Part shown: one piece after another, positions 52,039 through 60,727 of the stretch
Layout of the letters: every line of letters starts with the position of its first letter
Numbering within the stretch: the stretch's first letter is position 1
Source of the DNA: UBA7378 sp049611805
Lineage (GTDB): Bacteria; Pseudomonadota; Alphaproteobacteria; RS24
Assembly (NCBI GenBank): GCA_049611805.1
Contig: JBMZAX010000003.1
Span: 1 to 64,000 of the forward strand
Length of the DNA: 64,000 bases
Reading direction: 5' to 3'
The notes under the pieces: model-generated
Databases searched by the model: none
What the model saw: only the letters and a program-made list of their open reading frames with translations
What the model was told of the DNA's origin: nothing
Translations under genes and position numbers: made by a program

Positions 52039-53545
52039 AACGCTCTGGCAAATGGTCGTCTTCGACCAGATCGGAGAAGCGCGTAAACCGGTCCTCAAAG
52101 GCCATTTTCGCGGTTCCCGTCGGCCCATGCCGGTTTTTGCCGATAATAACTTCCGCCGTGCCGTCGACCAGCGACATGCGCTCCTGCCAGCGCATAAACT
52201 CTTCCGTGCCTTCGGTCGGCTTTTCGCGCGCCAGATAATAGGGCTCACGATAAACAAACATCACGATATCGGCGTCCTGCTCGATCGAACCGGACTCGCG
52301 CAAATCCGCCAGCAAGGGGCGCTTGTCGTCGCGCGTCTCGACCTGACGCGACAATTGCGCCAGTGCCAAAACCGGCACGTTCAGCTCCTTGGCAAGGGCT
52401 TTGAGGCCTTGGGTAATCTCGCTCACTTCCTGCACACGCCCGTCATTGCCGCGCGTGTTGGAGGCGCGCACAAGCTGCAAATAATCAACCACAATCAGCC
52501 CCAGCCCGCGCTGGCGTTTGAGGCGTCGTGCGCGGGCCGCCAATGTCGCAATCGGAATGGCGCCCGTATGGTCGATAAACAGCGGCGCATCGTTCAAATC
52601 GCGCGCGGCGGCGACCAGACGGGCATATTCGTCCTCGTGAATATCGCCTTTGCGAATATTGGATGACGAGACGCCGGAGCGTTCGGCCACTATGCGAGTG
52701 GTCAGTTGTTCGGCTGACATTTCCAGCGAGAAAAACCCGACAACCCCGCCATCTTTCACCTGCACCGTGCCGTCGGGCAAGGTTTCGGTGTTGCCGCTGG
52801 TCTGCGCTTTCAAATAGTCATTGGCAATCGAAAAGGCGACATTTGTTGCCAGTGCGGTTTTGCCCATGCCGGGGCGTCCGGCCAGAATGATAAGGTCGCT
52901 TTCCTGAAACCCGCCCAGCATGTCGTCGAGACCGCGAAAGCCGGTTGAAATGCCCGACAAATGACCCTCGCGCTGATAGGCGCGCTCGGCCATTTCAATG
53001 GCTCCGGCAAGCGATTCCTCAAAAGGCATAAAGCCCGAACTATGCGCGCCCTTTTCGGCAATTTCATAGAGCGACTGTTCGGCCTTGTCGATGAGGGAGG
53101 CGGGGTTTTCGTCAATTTCGGCCTCAAACGAATCCGCAATCATCTCCTCGCCGACCGTTATCAACTCGCGGCGTATCGCCAAATCATAAATGGTGCGCCC
53201 ATATTGGCGCGCATTGGCAATCGTTGTTGCATTACTCGCCAGACGCGCCAAATATCCGGCCCCGCCAAGCGTTGCCAGCCCGTCATCATGGTCGAGATAG
53301 GTTTTCAGCGTAACCGGTGACGCCAGATTGCCATTGTTAATCAACTTGCTAACGGCTTCGTAAATACGCGCATGTACGGGGTCGAAAAAATGCCGCGCCA
53401 ACAGAAAATCGGAGATCTGCTCCAGCGCATCATTATTGATAAGCAGGGCGCCCAACAGTCCTTGCTCTGCCTCAATATTATGCGGCAATTGCGGCGCTTC
53501 AGCGTGTTCGGATTGTGCGGCGATTTGGGCGACAGGCGTTTCCAT
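52031..53545 (-). CDS. dnaB: Replicative DNA helicase
   Basis: 504 residues. The N-terminal primase-binding domain (HNIEAEQGLLGALL) is followed by the RecA-like helicase with Walker A GRPGMGKTAL, Walker B LIVVDYLQL and DLRESGSIEQDADIV. An insert around 255-275 (TSGNTETLPDGTVQVKDGG) is common in Alphaproteobacteria. A GTG at 53548 abuts the ATG. It loads at the fork with DnaC-like or DnaA partners. Downstream alr overlaps it. Confidence 0.97.
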   Translation of the reverse strand: METPVAQIAAQSEHAEAPQLPHNIEAEQGLLGALLINNDALEQISDFLLARHFFDPVHARIYEAVSKLINNGNLASPVTLKTYLDHDDGLATLGGAGYLARLASNATTIANARQYGRTIYDLAIRRELITVGEEMIADSFEAEIDENPASLIDKAEQSLYEIAEKGAHSSGFMPFEESLAGAIEMAERAYQREGHLSGISTGFRGLDDMLGGFQESDLIILAGRPGMGKTALATNVAFSIANDYLKAQTSGNTETLPDGTVQVKDGGVVGFFSLEMSAEQLTTRIVAERSGVSSSNIRKGDIHEDEYARLVAAARDLNDAPLFIDHTGAIPIATLAARARRLKRQRGLGLIVVDYLQLVRASNTRGNDGRVQEVSEITQGLKALAKELNVPVLALAQLSRQVETRDDKRPLLADLRESGSIEQDADIVMFVYREPYYLAREKPTEGTEEFMRWQERMSLVDGTAEVIIGKNRHGPTGTAKMAFEDRFTRFSDLVEDDHLPERYD

Positions 53546-53582
53546 CACTCCAATCTAATCAAGCGTGTCGGAGGGGGCGAGT

Positions 53583-53621
53583 AAAAAAACAAAGGCCGCC
53601 CGAAAAAAATTTTGGGCGGCC
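53583..53621 (-). terminator. Rho-independent terminator after rplI
   Basis: On the minus strand GGCCGCCC and GGGCGGCC form a perfect eight-pair stem around an A/T loop, followed by TTTGTTTTTTT. It lies about 25 bases after the rplI stop and separates the ribosomal-protein operon from dnaB. Confidence 0.9.
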
Positions 53622-53646
53622 TGTTAACAACGGGGACAACTTTGCT

Positions 53647-54369
53647 TTAAGCGGGTGTTTCGTCCTCGGTTGCATTTTCTGCGTCGCCTTCTTCGGCCGC
53701 CGCATCGTCAGTTTCTGCGTCTGCTTCTGCCGTTTCCGCTTCGGCAGATGCTTCGAGGTCGGTCCCGCCTTCAGAATTGTCTTCAGAATCATCTTCGGAA
53801 TCGTCGCTTAGTTCAACTTCCACGCCTTCGTCGAAAATTTCCTCGACATCCGGTGTAATTTCGTCCGTCTCGGCTTGTTGTTCCGCCGTCACATCTTCGC
53901 CGGCAGCTTGGCGTTCGGCCTCTTCTTCGGTGCGTGCCACATTGACAACCACCGTGCTGGTCACTTCAGGGTGCAGTGTCACGCTGACATTGTGCAGGCC
54001 CAGATTTTTAATCGGCATTTCAAGCGAGATTTGATTGCGCTCCACGCTGAAACCTTCATCCGACAATTGCGTCGCGATATCGCGCGTGGTGACCGAACCG
54101 TAAAGCTGGCCGGTATCGCCCGATTGCCGGATAATGACGAATGTTTGCTCGTTCAGTTTGGTGTGAACGGCCTCGGCATCGTTTTTGCGTTCCAGATTGC
54201 GTGCTTCCAATTGCGCGCGCTCGTTTTCAAAGCGTTCCAGATTTGCCTTGTTGGCGCGCAAAGCCTTGCCTTGCGGCAGTAGGAAATTGCGGGCGTAACC
54301 GTCTTTGACGTTTACAACATCGCCCATCTGTCCAAGTTTGGATACACGCTCCAATAATACGACCTGCAT
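53647..54369 (-). CDS. rplI: Ribosomal protein L9 with a long acidic tail
   Basis: 240 residues. Residues 1-148 are a complete L9 (MQVVLLERVSKLGQMGDVVNVKDGYARNFLLPQGKA start and C-domain with VTLHPEV). The last 90 residues are an acidic Asp/Glu/Ala/Ser-rich tail (for example SDDSEDDSEDNSEGG), whereas L9 is about 150 residues in E. coli. The ATG overlaps the last base of the DUF2232 stop (TGATG). It is the end of the rpsF operon and is followed by a strong terminator. Confidence 0.95.
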   Translation of the reverse strand: MQVVLLERVSKLGQMGDVVNVKDGYARNFLLPQGKALRANKANLERFENERAQLEARNLERKNDAEAVHTKLNEQTFVIIRQSGDTGQLYGSVTTRDIATQLSDEGFSVERNQISLEMPIKNLGLHNVSVTLHPEVTSTVVVNVARTEEEAERQAAGEDVTAEQQAETDEITPDVEEIFDEGVEVELSDDSEDDSEDNSEGGTDLEASAEAETAEADAETDDAAAEEGDAENATEDETPA

Positions 54370-55301
54370 CACCTGTTCTCCTCATCATCGTCCGATTTCG
54401 GTGGCGGGGCGGGCACGCGGCGTAAATTGAGCCGCGACTCGAGCAGACCGAGCAAACCGATCGGTACGATCACCCAAGCCATCACAAAAATCAGGAAATA
54501 AAGCCCCGCCAGAAACCAGACACGACCATTCCAGTGGCGGGAAATAGCATGAATAACCGCCAAACCCAACAGAAAATATGCGCCGAAGAGAATCGCCGCA
54601 AATACAGCCGATAAGGTGGCCGGCCAGCCGCTTGCAATCCACGCGCCCAATAGCGAAAGACCCAGCGCAAAATCAAACCAAACCGGCATTTTCAGCCGGT
54701 CTTGTGTTTCGGCGGGACGCAAGTTTTGGCCGCTATATTGGGCCAGCGCCTGAGCGCATTGCAGCGTGCCCAGCAAAATAATCGGCCAGCTGGCAAACCC
54801 CGTTATCAGAATAATATTGGCAACGCCCAAAAGATTTGTGTCGGTGCCGTAAACCGTGCGGATCAACTCGGAAACCTGCGGTGCGTTTTGCAGGCTTTGG
54901 GCAAACATGCCGGGAAGCCCCCGTGGAGCATCGGCATTGACCAGAAAAATGACGGTTGCCAGCGCCGCACTGATAATGACCGCCTGCAAAATAATCCGCG
55001 CGGCGGGGTAAAACTCATAATCCGTGTCGGGGCTTTGTCGGCGCGATAAAAGCGCGAGGCGAATGAGCCATAAAATCGGCACACCAAAGCTGATAATGAA
55101 GCTGAGAGCCGTGCCGGGGCCGGCCAGCGCACCCAGCAAAACCGAGGCCAGACCGGCCGTGACCGCGGCTGCCGTCAGCCCCATGGTCAGCCCGATATAG
55201 GCAATGGGCAGAGCCGCAAAAGGCAAGGTGACAAGCGCGACAAGCAGGCCGCAGGTAAAAATGGCGGCAAAAGAGACCCTTAGAGCCTTGGCATGTGTCA
55301 T
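54369..55301 (-). CDS. DUF2232 membrane protein
   Basis: 310 residues with about eight membrane helices and a short acidic/basic C-terminus (PAPPPKSDDDEENR). DUF2232 genes sit between rpsR and rplI in many Alphaproteobacteria, and this one does too. Function is unknown. Its stop overlaps the rplI start by one base. Confidence 0.87.
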   Translation of the reverse strand: MTHAKALRVSFAAIFTCGLLVALVTLPFAALPIAYIGLTMGLTAAAVTAGLASVLLGALAGPGTALSFIISFGVPILWLIRLALLSRRQSPDTDYEFYPAARIILQAVIISAALATVIFLVNADAPRGLPGMFAQSLQNAPQVSELIRTVYGTDTNLLGVANIILITGFASWPIILLGTLQCAQALAQYSGQNLRPAETQDRLKMPVWFDFALGLSLLGAWIASGWPATLSAVFAAILFGAYFLLGLAVIHAISRHWNGRVWFLAGLYFLIFVMAWVIVPIGLLGLLESRLNLRRVPAPPPKSDDDEENR

Positions 55302-55327
55302 GTCACCACCTCGCGCGGCGGAAAACT

Positions 55328-55390
55328 GTCGATTTATTGGTCGACAGCGCCGACCTGTTGGTCAACAGCGCCGACTTATTGATCGACAGC
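55328..55390 (-). repeat. 21-bp tandem triplication across the rpsR stop codon
   Basis: Read on the minus strand, three consecutive 21-bp units each begin GCTGTnGAnCAA and are followed by TAA, CAG or TAA, then nTCGGC (ATCGAC in the last). The first unit is the coding end of rpsR (Ala-Val-Asp-Gln-stop). All three are in the same frame, so reading past the stop would add VGAVDQQVGAVDQ and then stop. The duplication is therefore of coding origin. Confidence 0.93.
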
Positions 55391-55612
55391 GTAAGGCATC
55401 AGCGCAAGATAGCGTGCGCGCTTGATGGCACGGGCCAATTCGCGCTGTTTTTTTGCAGAAACAGCGGTAATGCGGCGCGGTACAATCTTGCCCCGCTCGG
55501 AAACATAGCGTTGCAGCAGGCGGGTGTCTTTATAGTCAATAACCGGCGCATTTGCCCCTGAAAACGGGCAGGATTTGCGGCGGCGACCAAATGGGCGGCG
55601 TCCCTGGCTCAT
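55376..55612 (-). CDS. rpsR: Ribosomal protein S18
   Basis: 78 residues, normal length. RRRKSCPFSGANAPVIDYKD, LLQRYVSERGKIVPRRITAVSAKKQRELARAIKRARYLAL in pieces match the S18 family. It binds S6 on the 30S platform. Its start overlaps the rpsF stop (ATGA). The terminal AVDQ plus stop is repeated downstream, as described for the tandem repeat at 55328-55390. Confidence 0.97.
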   Translation of the reverse strand: MSQGRRPFGRRRKSCPFSGANAPVIDYKDTRLLQRYVSERGKIVPRRITAVSAKKQRELARAIKRARYLALMPYAVDQ

Positions 55613-55989
55613 GAGCGGGCCTCCTCTTCCGAATTGGCGTCACGGCGCGGGCGGCGCTCGTCACGGTTTTTATTGCGAAGCTGGACGGATTCTTCCGTCT
55701 CATGCGCGTCAACCCGCAATGTCATGAAGCGAATAATATCGTCATTCAGGCTGATGCGGCGTTCCATTTCGGCAATCGCGCCATGCTCGGCATCAATATT
55801 CAGCAGCGAATAATGCCCTTTGCGGTTCTTTTTGACCCGGTAAGCAAGCGATTTAATGCCCCAATATTCCTGTTTGGTGATTTTGCCGCCATTTTCTTCC
55901 AAAACGGCGGTAATCATATCTGTCAGACCTTCGACCTGTTGGGACGAAATATCCTGACGCGCGATGAAAATATGCTCGTAAAGAGCCAT
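55609..55989 (-). CDS. rpsF: Ribosomal protein S6
   Basis: 126 residues from the ATG at 55989 (MALYEHIFIARQDIS), with GGAGAGAGG directly upstream; a frame extending to 56238 has no support. YWGIKSLAYRVKKNRKGHYSLLNIDA is the S6 signature. A basic/acidic C-terminal tail (NKNRDERRPRRDANSEEEARS) is extended, as is frequent in this class. It heads the rpsF-rpsR-DUF2232-rplI operon. Confidence 0.97.
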   Translation of the reverse strand: MALYEHIFIARQDISSQQVEGLTDMITAVLEENGGKITKQEYWGIKSLAYRVKKNRKGHYSLLNIDAEHGAIAEMERRISLNDDIIRFMTLRVDAHETEESVQLRNKNRDERRPRRDANSEEEARS

Positions 55990-55991
55990 AA

Positions 55992-56040
55992 CCTCTCTCC
56001 TTGTCTTATCGGCGCCGAGCCCCTGGCGAGCCCGGAGAGG
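55992..56040 (-). promoter_or_regulatory. Possible rpsF leader structure masking the ribosome binding site
   Basis: On the minus strand CCTCTCC (56040-56034) is complementary to most of the Shine-Dalgarno GGAGAGAGG (56000-55992), with a GC-rich hairpin-capable segment between. S6:S18 operons in bacteria often carry leaders bound by the S6-S18 pair; this may be one, but I could not confirm the conserved motif. Confidence 0.25.
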
Positions 56041-56251
56041 CCCACAAGTAACGCGAGAGCGGAGACACGGGATCCCGGCAAATGCCTGCCTGTCACCATG
56101 ACAGACGATCCGTTCAGCCCCCAGCCGAATTTCAGTCATCGCCCGTGTACACCGATAACAAAAGCTTGGCAAGCCCCAATGCGGGCTGTAAAGACTTAGG
56201 CCGGAGATTAAGAAATGGGCGCGAGCCTGTTTTGCCAATCGGGAGGTTTAC

Positions 56252-57202
56252 ATGAAACGCGGATTTGTTTTTCCGGGGCAGGGAAGTCAGGCTGTCGGCA
56301 TGGGACGCGCACTGGCGGAAGAATTTGGCGAAGCACGCGCTGTTTTTGCCGCCGTCGATGATGCGCTTGGTCAAAAACTCTCTCAACTTATGTGGGACGG
56401 GCCGGAAAGCGAACTGACGCTCACTGAAAACGCCCAGCCTGCGCTGATGGCCGTTTCGATGGCGGTGGTGCGGGTTCTGGCCGAAAATGGCGTGAAATTG
56501 TCTGAAAACGCGGCTTATGTTGCCGGTCACAGTCTTGGCGAATATTCCGCGCTTACCGCCAGTGGCGCGTTGGAGCTTGAAGACGCGGCGCGCCTGTTGA
56601 AATTGCGCGGTCAGGCCATGCAGCGCGCGGTTCCTGTCGGGGTTGGGGCCATGGCGGCGCTGTTGGGGCTCGAATTTGAGGCGGTGGTCGAAGTGGCCGA
56701 AGAAGCCGGACAGGGCGAAGAAATTTGCGCCGCAGCCAATGATAATGCGGTCGGGCAGGTGGTTGTGTCGGGTCATGCGGCGGCTGTTGCGCGCGCGATT
56801 GATCTGGCGAAGGAACGCGGTGCCAAACGCGCCATGGAACTGCCCGTCAGCGCGCCGTTTCACTGTTCGTTGATGCAACCGGCGGCAGATGAAATGCAGG
56901 CCGCGCTTGCCGAAACGACAATCGCCGCCCCCGCTGTGCCGGTTATCGCCAATGTGCGCGCGGCACCGGTGAGTGATCCGGAAGAAATTCGCCAATTGCT
57001 GGTCGAACAGATAACGGCGCGCGTGCGCTGGCGCGAATCAATGATCTGGCTGGCCGATAATAATGCCGGCAATCTCGTCGAGCTTGGCAGCGGCAAGGTG
57101 CTGGCAGGCATGGCGCGGCGCATCGACCCGCGCCTGACCGCGACGGCCCTGTCGACACCTGACGATATCCGCGCCTATCTGGAAGAAACCCAAGGAGACT
57201 GA
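56252..57202 (+). CDS. fabD: Malonyl-CoA:ACP transacylase
   Basis: 316 residues. It moves malonyl from CoA to acyl carrier protein. VFPGQGSQ opens the fold, and the nucleophile is S94 in GHSLGEYS; the catalytic His is in SAPFHCSLM. GGGAGG before the ATG sets the start. First gene of the fab cluster, divergent from rpsF with about 260 bp between them, which holds both promoters. Confidence 0.96.
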   Translation: MKRGFVFPGQGSQAVGMGRALAEEFGEARAVFAAVDDALGQKLSQLMWDGPESELTLTENAQPALMAVSMAVVRVLAENGVKLSENAAYVAGHSLGEYSALTASGALELEDAARLLKLRGQAMQRAVPVGVGAMAALLGLEFEAVVEVAEEAGQGEEICAAANDNAVGQVVVSGHAAAVARAIDLAKERGAKRAMELPVSAPFHCSLMQPAADEMQAALAETTIAAPAVPVIANVRAAPVSDPEEIRQLLVEQITARVRWRESMIWLADNNAGNLVELGSGKVLAGMARRIDPRLTATALSTPDDIRAYLEETQGD

Positions 57203-57203
57203 A

Positions 57204-57941
57204 ATGTTTGATCTAAGCGGCAAAACTGCGTTGGTGACAGGTGCGTCGGGGGGTATCGGGCAAGATATTGCGCGCTGTCTGCATGGCGCGGGCGCGCGCG
57301 TGGGGCTTGCCGGAACGCGCGAAAATGTGTTGCAGGAACTGGCCGACGAACTGGGCGAGGGCGCCGAGGTTCTGGTCGCTGATTTGTCGTCATCGGACGG
57401 GGCGGCGGCCCTTGCCGGAGCTGCCGAAACCGCGCTCGATGGGCTGGATATTTTGGTCAATAATGCCGGTATCACCCGCGATAATCTTGCCTTGCGCATG
57501 AAAGACGAAGACTGGGACGCTGTTTTGTCGGTCAATCTCACAGCCGGTTTTCAGCTTATACGCGCTGCCTTGCGCGGCATGATGAAACGCCGACACGGGC
57601 GTATTATCGGCATTGCATCCGTTGTTGGCACCACGGGAAATCCGGGGCAGGCCAATTATGCAGCATCGAAAGCCGGCATGATCGGCATGAGCAAATCGCT
57701 GGCGCAGGAAGTTGCCAGTCGGGGCATTACGGTCAATTGTGTGGCACCCGGCTTTATTACCACGCCAATGACGGATGGCCTGCCCGAAGCGCAGCGCGAA
57801 AGCCTGGCGGCGGCCATTCCCGCAGGCAGGCTGGGCGCGGGCAATGACATCGCCGCCGCATGCGTCTATCTGGCCAGCGACGAGGCGGCATACGTCACCG
57901 GCCAGACATTGCATGTCAATGGCGGCATGGCGATGGTTTAA
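57204..57941 (+). CDS. fabG: 3-oxoacyl-ACP reductase
   Basis: 245 residues. NADPH-dependent SDR that reduces beta-ketoacyl-ACP. TGASGGIG, NNAGITRDNLALRM, and catalytic Y152-AAS-K156 are characteristic of FabG. One base separates it from fabD, and a 143-bp gap follows before acpP, which likely contains the acpP promoter. Confidence 0.96.
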   Translation: MFDLSGKTALVTGASGGIGQDIARCLHGAGARVGLAGTRENVLQELADELGEGAEVLVADLSSSDGAAALAGAAETALDGLDILVNNAGITRDNLALRMKDEDWDAVLSVNLTAGFQLIRAALRGMMKRRHGRIIGIASVVGTTGNPGQANYAASKAGMIGMSKSLAQEVASRGITVNCVAPGFITTPMTDGLPEAQRESLAAAIPAGRLGAGNDIAAACVYLASDEAAYVTGQTLHVNGGMAMV

Positions 57942-58084
57942 GCCTGAATAATTTCATTTTGTCAGATGCTGGACAACGTTTTTAAAGGATGATAGTTAGC
58001 CTGCAAGTATGGTAAACATGCTTTACAACTGTTTTGAACAAGCTGTCTGACAGTCGGGTAGCACGAAAAATTGAGGATCCAATC

Positions 58085-58318
58085 ATGAGCGAAATTGCTG
58101 AACGTGTTAAAAAAATTGTTGTCGAAAACCTGGGTGTGGAAGCGGATAATGTAAGCGAAGCCGCCAGCTTTATCGACGATTTGGGAGCGGACAGCTTGGA
58201 CACGGTAGAACTGGTTATGGCCTTTGAAGAAGAGTTTGGCATCGAAATTCCTGACGATGCGGCCGAAACCATTCTGACTGTTGCGGACGCCGTCAAATTC
58301 ATTGAACAAGCCTCCTAA
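58085..58318 (+). CDS. acpP: Acyl carrier protein
   Basis: 77 residues, highly acidic. The phosphopantetheine attachment Ser is S37 in DLGADSLDTVEL. GAGGA eight bases before the ATG at 58085 sets the start; an in-frame start at 58034 has no support. It shuttles growing acyl chains between the fab enzymes. Confidence 0.98.
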   Translation: MSEIAERVKKIVVENLGVEADNVSEAASFIDDLGADSLDTVELVMAFEEEFGIEIPDDAAETILTVADAVKFIEQAS

Positions 58319-58339
58319 GGGGCTTCGGGCCGGGCAATT

Positions 58340-59593
58340 ATGAGACGCGTTGTCGTCACCGGAATCGGTTCTGTCAATCCGCTGGGCGCGGATATCGAGA
58401 CCAGTTGGCGCAATCTGCTGGACGCCAAGTCGGGCGCGGACACCATTAACAATTTCGACACGGAAGATTTGCCGTGTCGGATTGCGTGTCCGGTAAAGCG
58501 CGGCGAAGACGGCTTTAATGCCGACCTTTTTCTGGCCCCGAAAGAACAAAAGCGCGTTGATGATTTCATAACTTTTGCCGTTGCCGGTGCGGATATGGCA
58601 TTGGCCGATTCCGGCTATGTCGCTGACACGGAAAAGAAAAAAGAACGGACCGGTGTGATGATCGGCGCAGGCATTGGCGGGCTTGAAGGCATTGAGGCCG
58701 GCGCCATCACCCTTAAAGAGCGCGGGGCCCGTCGCCTGAGCCCGTTTTTCATTCCCGGTTCTCTGATTAATCTGGCGGGCGGGCAGGTTTCCATCAAACA
58801 CGGCCTTAAAGGGCCCAATCATGCCGTTGTGACCGCATGTTCCACGGGCGCGCATGCCATTGGTGACGCGGCACGCATCATCATGTGGGATGATGCCGAC
58901 GTGATGGTGGCCGGTGGCTCGGAAAGCGCGATTACCCCGCTGGGCATTGCCGGATTTGCAGCGTGTCGGGCGCTTTCGACCGGCTTTAACGACCGGCCGA
59001 CGCAAGCCTCGCGCCCCTATGACAAAGACCGCGACGGTTTTGTGATGGGTGAAGGTTCCGGCATTTTGGTGCTTGAAGAACTGGAACACGCCAAGGCACG
59101 AGGTGCCAAAATATATGCCGAAGTCGTCGGTTACGGCATGTCGGGCGATGCGTATCACATCACCTCACCGGCCGAAGACGGGTCGGGCGGTTTCCGCTCC
59201 ATGCGCGCCGCGCTGAAACGCTCGGGCCTGTCAGTGGACGATATCAGCTATGTCAACGCGCATGGCACCTCAACGCCGGTGGGCGACGAGATTGAATTGC
59301 GCGCTGTCGAGAAGCTTTTTGGTGGTGCCTCGGACGACCTTGCCATGTCGTCAACAAAATCGGCTGTCGGTCATTTGCTGGGCGCGGCCGGATCGGTTGA
59401 GGCGATTTTCTCGGTTCTCGCCATTCGCGACAATGTTTTGCCGCCGACGCTCAATCTGGAAAACCCTTCGGTGGAGACAGGAATAAATCTGGTGCCCAAT
59501 CAGGCGCAGGAAAAAAATGTGACGGCGGTTCTGTCAAACAGCTTTGGGTTCGGCGGCACCAACGCCTCGCTGGTTTTCAAAGCGTTCGAGTGA
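58340..59593 (+). CDS. fabF: 3-oxoacyl-ACP synthase II
   Basis: 417 residues. Condensing enzyme for chain elongation. The catalytic triad is C167 (VTACSTGAHAIG), His in NAHGTSTP and His in KSAVGHLLGAAG; FGFGGTNASL ends the fold. It lies 21 bp after acpP, in the same operon. Confidence 0.97.
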   Translation: MRRVVVTGIGSVNPLGADIETSWRNLLDAKSGADTINNFDTEDLPCRIACPVKRGEDGFNADLFLAPKEQKRVDDFITFAVAGADMALADSGYVADTEKKKERTGVMIGAGIGGLEGIEAGAITLKERGARRLSPFFIPGSLINLAGGQVSIKHGLKGPNHAVVTACSTGAHAIGDAARIIMWDDADVMVAGGSESAITPLGIAGFAACRALSTGFNDRPTQASRPYDKDRDGFVMGEGSGILVLEELEHAKARGAKIYAEVVGYGMSGDAYHITSPAEDGSGGFRSMRAALKRSGLSVDDISYVNAHGTSTPVGDEIELRAVEKLFGGASDDLAMSSTKSAVGHLLGAAGSVEAIFSVLAIRDNVLPPTLNLENPSVETGINLVPNQAQEKNVTAVLSNSFGFGGTNASLVFKAFE

Positions 59594-59600
59594 ACGCGGC

Positions 59601-60677
59601 GTGTCGCGCGTTTCCAAAATTTTAAAACTTTTCTCGGAAGGCCCCGCGCGACTTGCGCGCATCTTACAAATTGCGCGACTTGTACGATTGGTGCGCGCGC
59701 TACAAATTGCGCGACTTGCGCGCCACATGCGCTTTGTGGTTTTGGCGGGCGTGCTGTTTGGTCTGTTGATAGGGGCGGGCAGTTGGGCCTTGCTTTTGGC
59801 ACCGGGCCCGCATGACAATGCGCGGCAAATCATCATCGCGCGCGGCCAGTCGCTGGATAATGTGACCCACGAGCTTGCCGCGTCGGGGGTTTTGCGAAGC
59901 GCGCTGGTATTTTCCGTCTATAGCCGATTTGCCGGTCCCGTTCAGGCCGGAGAGTTTGACCTGCCGCCGCGTGCCAGCATGCGCGATATTTCGCGTATTT
60001 TGCGCCTCGGCGATGTTGTCATGCACGCAATTACGGTGCCCGAAGGCCTGACCAGCCAACAAGTGGTCGAATTATTGTTCAATGAACCTGTTTTGTCCGG
60101 CGAGGCTTCCATTCCCGCCGAGGGCAGTCTTTTGCCGGAAACTTATTATGTGCCGCGCGGCCATGCGCGCACCGCGCTTTTGACCAAAATGCAGGCCGCA
60201 CAAGCCCAAGCTCTCGCGCAATTATGGGAAAACCGTCAGCCCGGTCTGCCGCTTCAAACGCCGCAAGAGGCGGTGGTGCTGGCCTCAATTGTCGAAAAGG
60301 AGACCGGTCAGGCCGGCGAACGCGGGCAGGTGGCCGCGGTATTTGTCAATCGTTTGCGCAAGCGCATGCGACTGCAATCGGACCCGACGATTATTTACGG
60401 TCTGGTGGGCGGCAAAGGCAGCTTGGGCAGACCGATACGGTTGAGCGAGATTGGCAAGCCGACGCCTTACAATACCTACACAATTTTCGGCCTGCCCCCG
60501 ACCCCCATCGCCAACCCCGGACGTGCGGCGCTGGCTGCCGTGCTTGACCCGCCCAGCACATCGGCGCTGTATTTTGTCGCCGACGGCACGGGCGGGCATA
60601 TTTTTGCCGACACATTGGCCGAGCATAATAAAAATGTGCGGCGCTGGCGCAAATTGCAGAAACAGCTTCGCCAATAA
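59601..60677 (+). CDS. mltG: Endolytic murein transglycosylase MltG (YceG)
   Basis: About 358 residues. One membrane helix (about residues 43-65 from this start) anchors a periplasmic domain with ITVPEGLTSQQVVE, the catalytic Glu in LASIVEKETG, and NPGRAALAAVLDPPSTSALYFVADGTGGHIF. MltG cleaves nascent glycan strands. The start is uncertain: the GTG at 59601 gives a basic N-terminal tail, while the ATG at 59727 starts at the membrane helix but has no Shine-Dalgarno. The tail is encoded by direct repeats. Confidence 0.9.
   Translation: MSRVSKILKLFSEGPARLARILQIARLVRLVRALQIARLARHMRFVVLAGVLFGLLIGAGSWALLLAPGPHDNARQIIIARGQSLDNVTHELAASGVLRSALVFSVYSRFAGPVQAGEFDLPPRASMRDISRILRLGDVVMHAITVPEGLTSQQVVELLFNEPVLSGEASIPAEGSLLPETYYVPRGHARTALLTKMQAAQAQALAQLWENRQPGLPLQTPQEAVVLASIVEKETGQAGERGQVAAVFVNRLRKRMRLQSDPTIIYGLVGGKGSLGRPIRLSEIGKPTPYNTYTIFGLPPTPIANPGRAALAAVLDPPSTSALYFVADGTGGHIFADTLAEHNKNVRRWRKLQKQLRQ
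59646..59723 (+). repeat. Direct repeats in the 5' end of mltG
   Basis: TACAAATTGCGCGACTTG occurs at 59665-59682 and 59701-59718 (period 36). GCGCGACTTGCGCGC occurs at 59646-59660 and 59709-59723. All lie in the mltG frame and encode the repeated Leu-Gln-Ile-Ala-Arg-Leu segments before the membrane helix. Confidence 0.9.
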
Positions 60678-60727
60678 TTCGCTATACTGAAACCGATTCA
60701 CGAGAGACCCCCACACGGAGCAACCTC

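Noticed and set aside
52031..52257. A 73-codon N-terminal extension of alanine racemase
   Set aside because: It lies inside dnaB and contains no alanine-racemase sequence; the ATG at 52038 begins the fold directly.
56132..56995. A 287-codon minus-strand frame opposite fabD
   Set aside because: It covers the fabD active-site region in antisense and crosses the promoter gap; no recognisable domain.
57962..59158. A 398-codon minus-strand frame opposite acpP and fabF
   Set aside because: It is antisense to two conserved core genes and has no family features.
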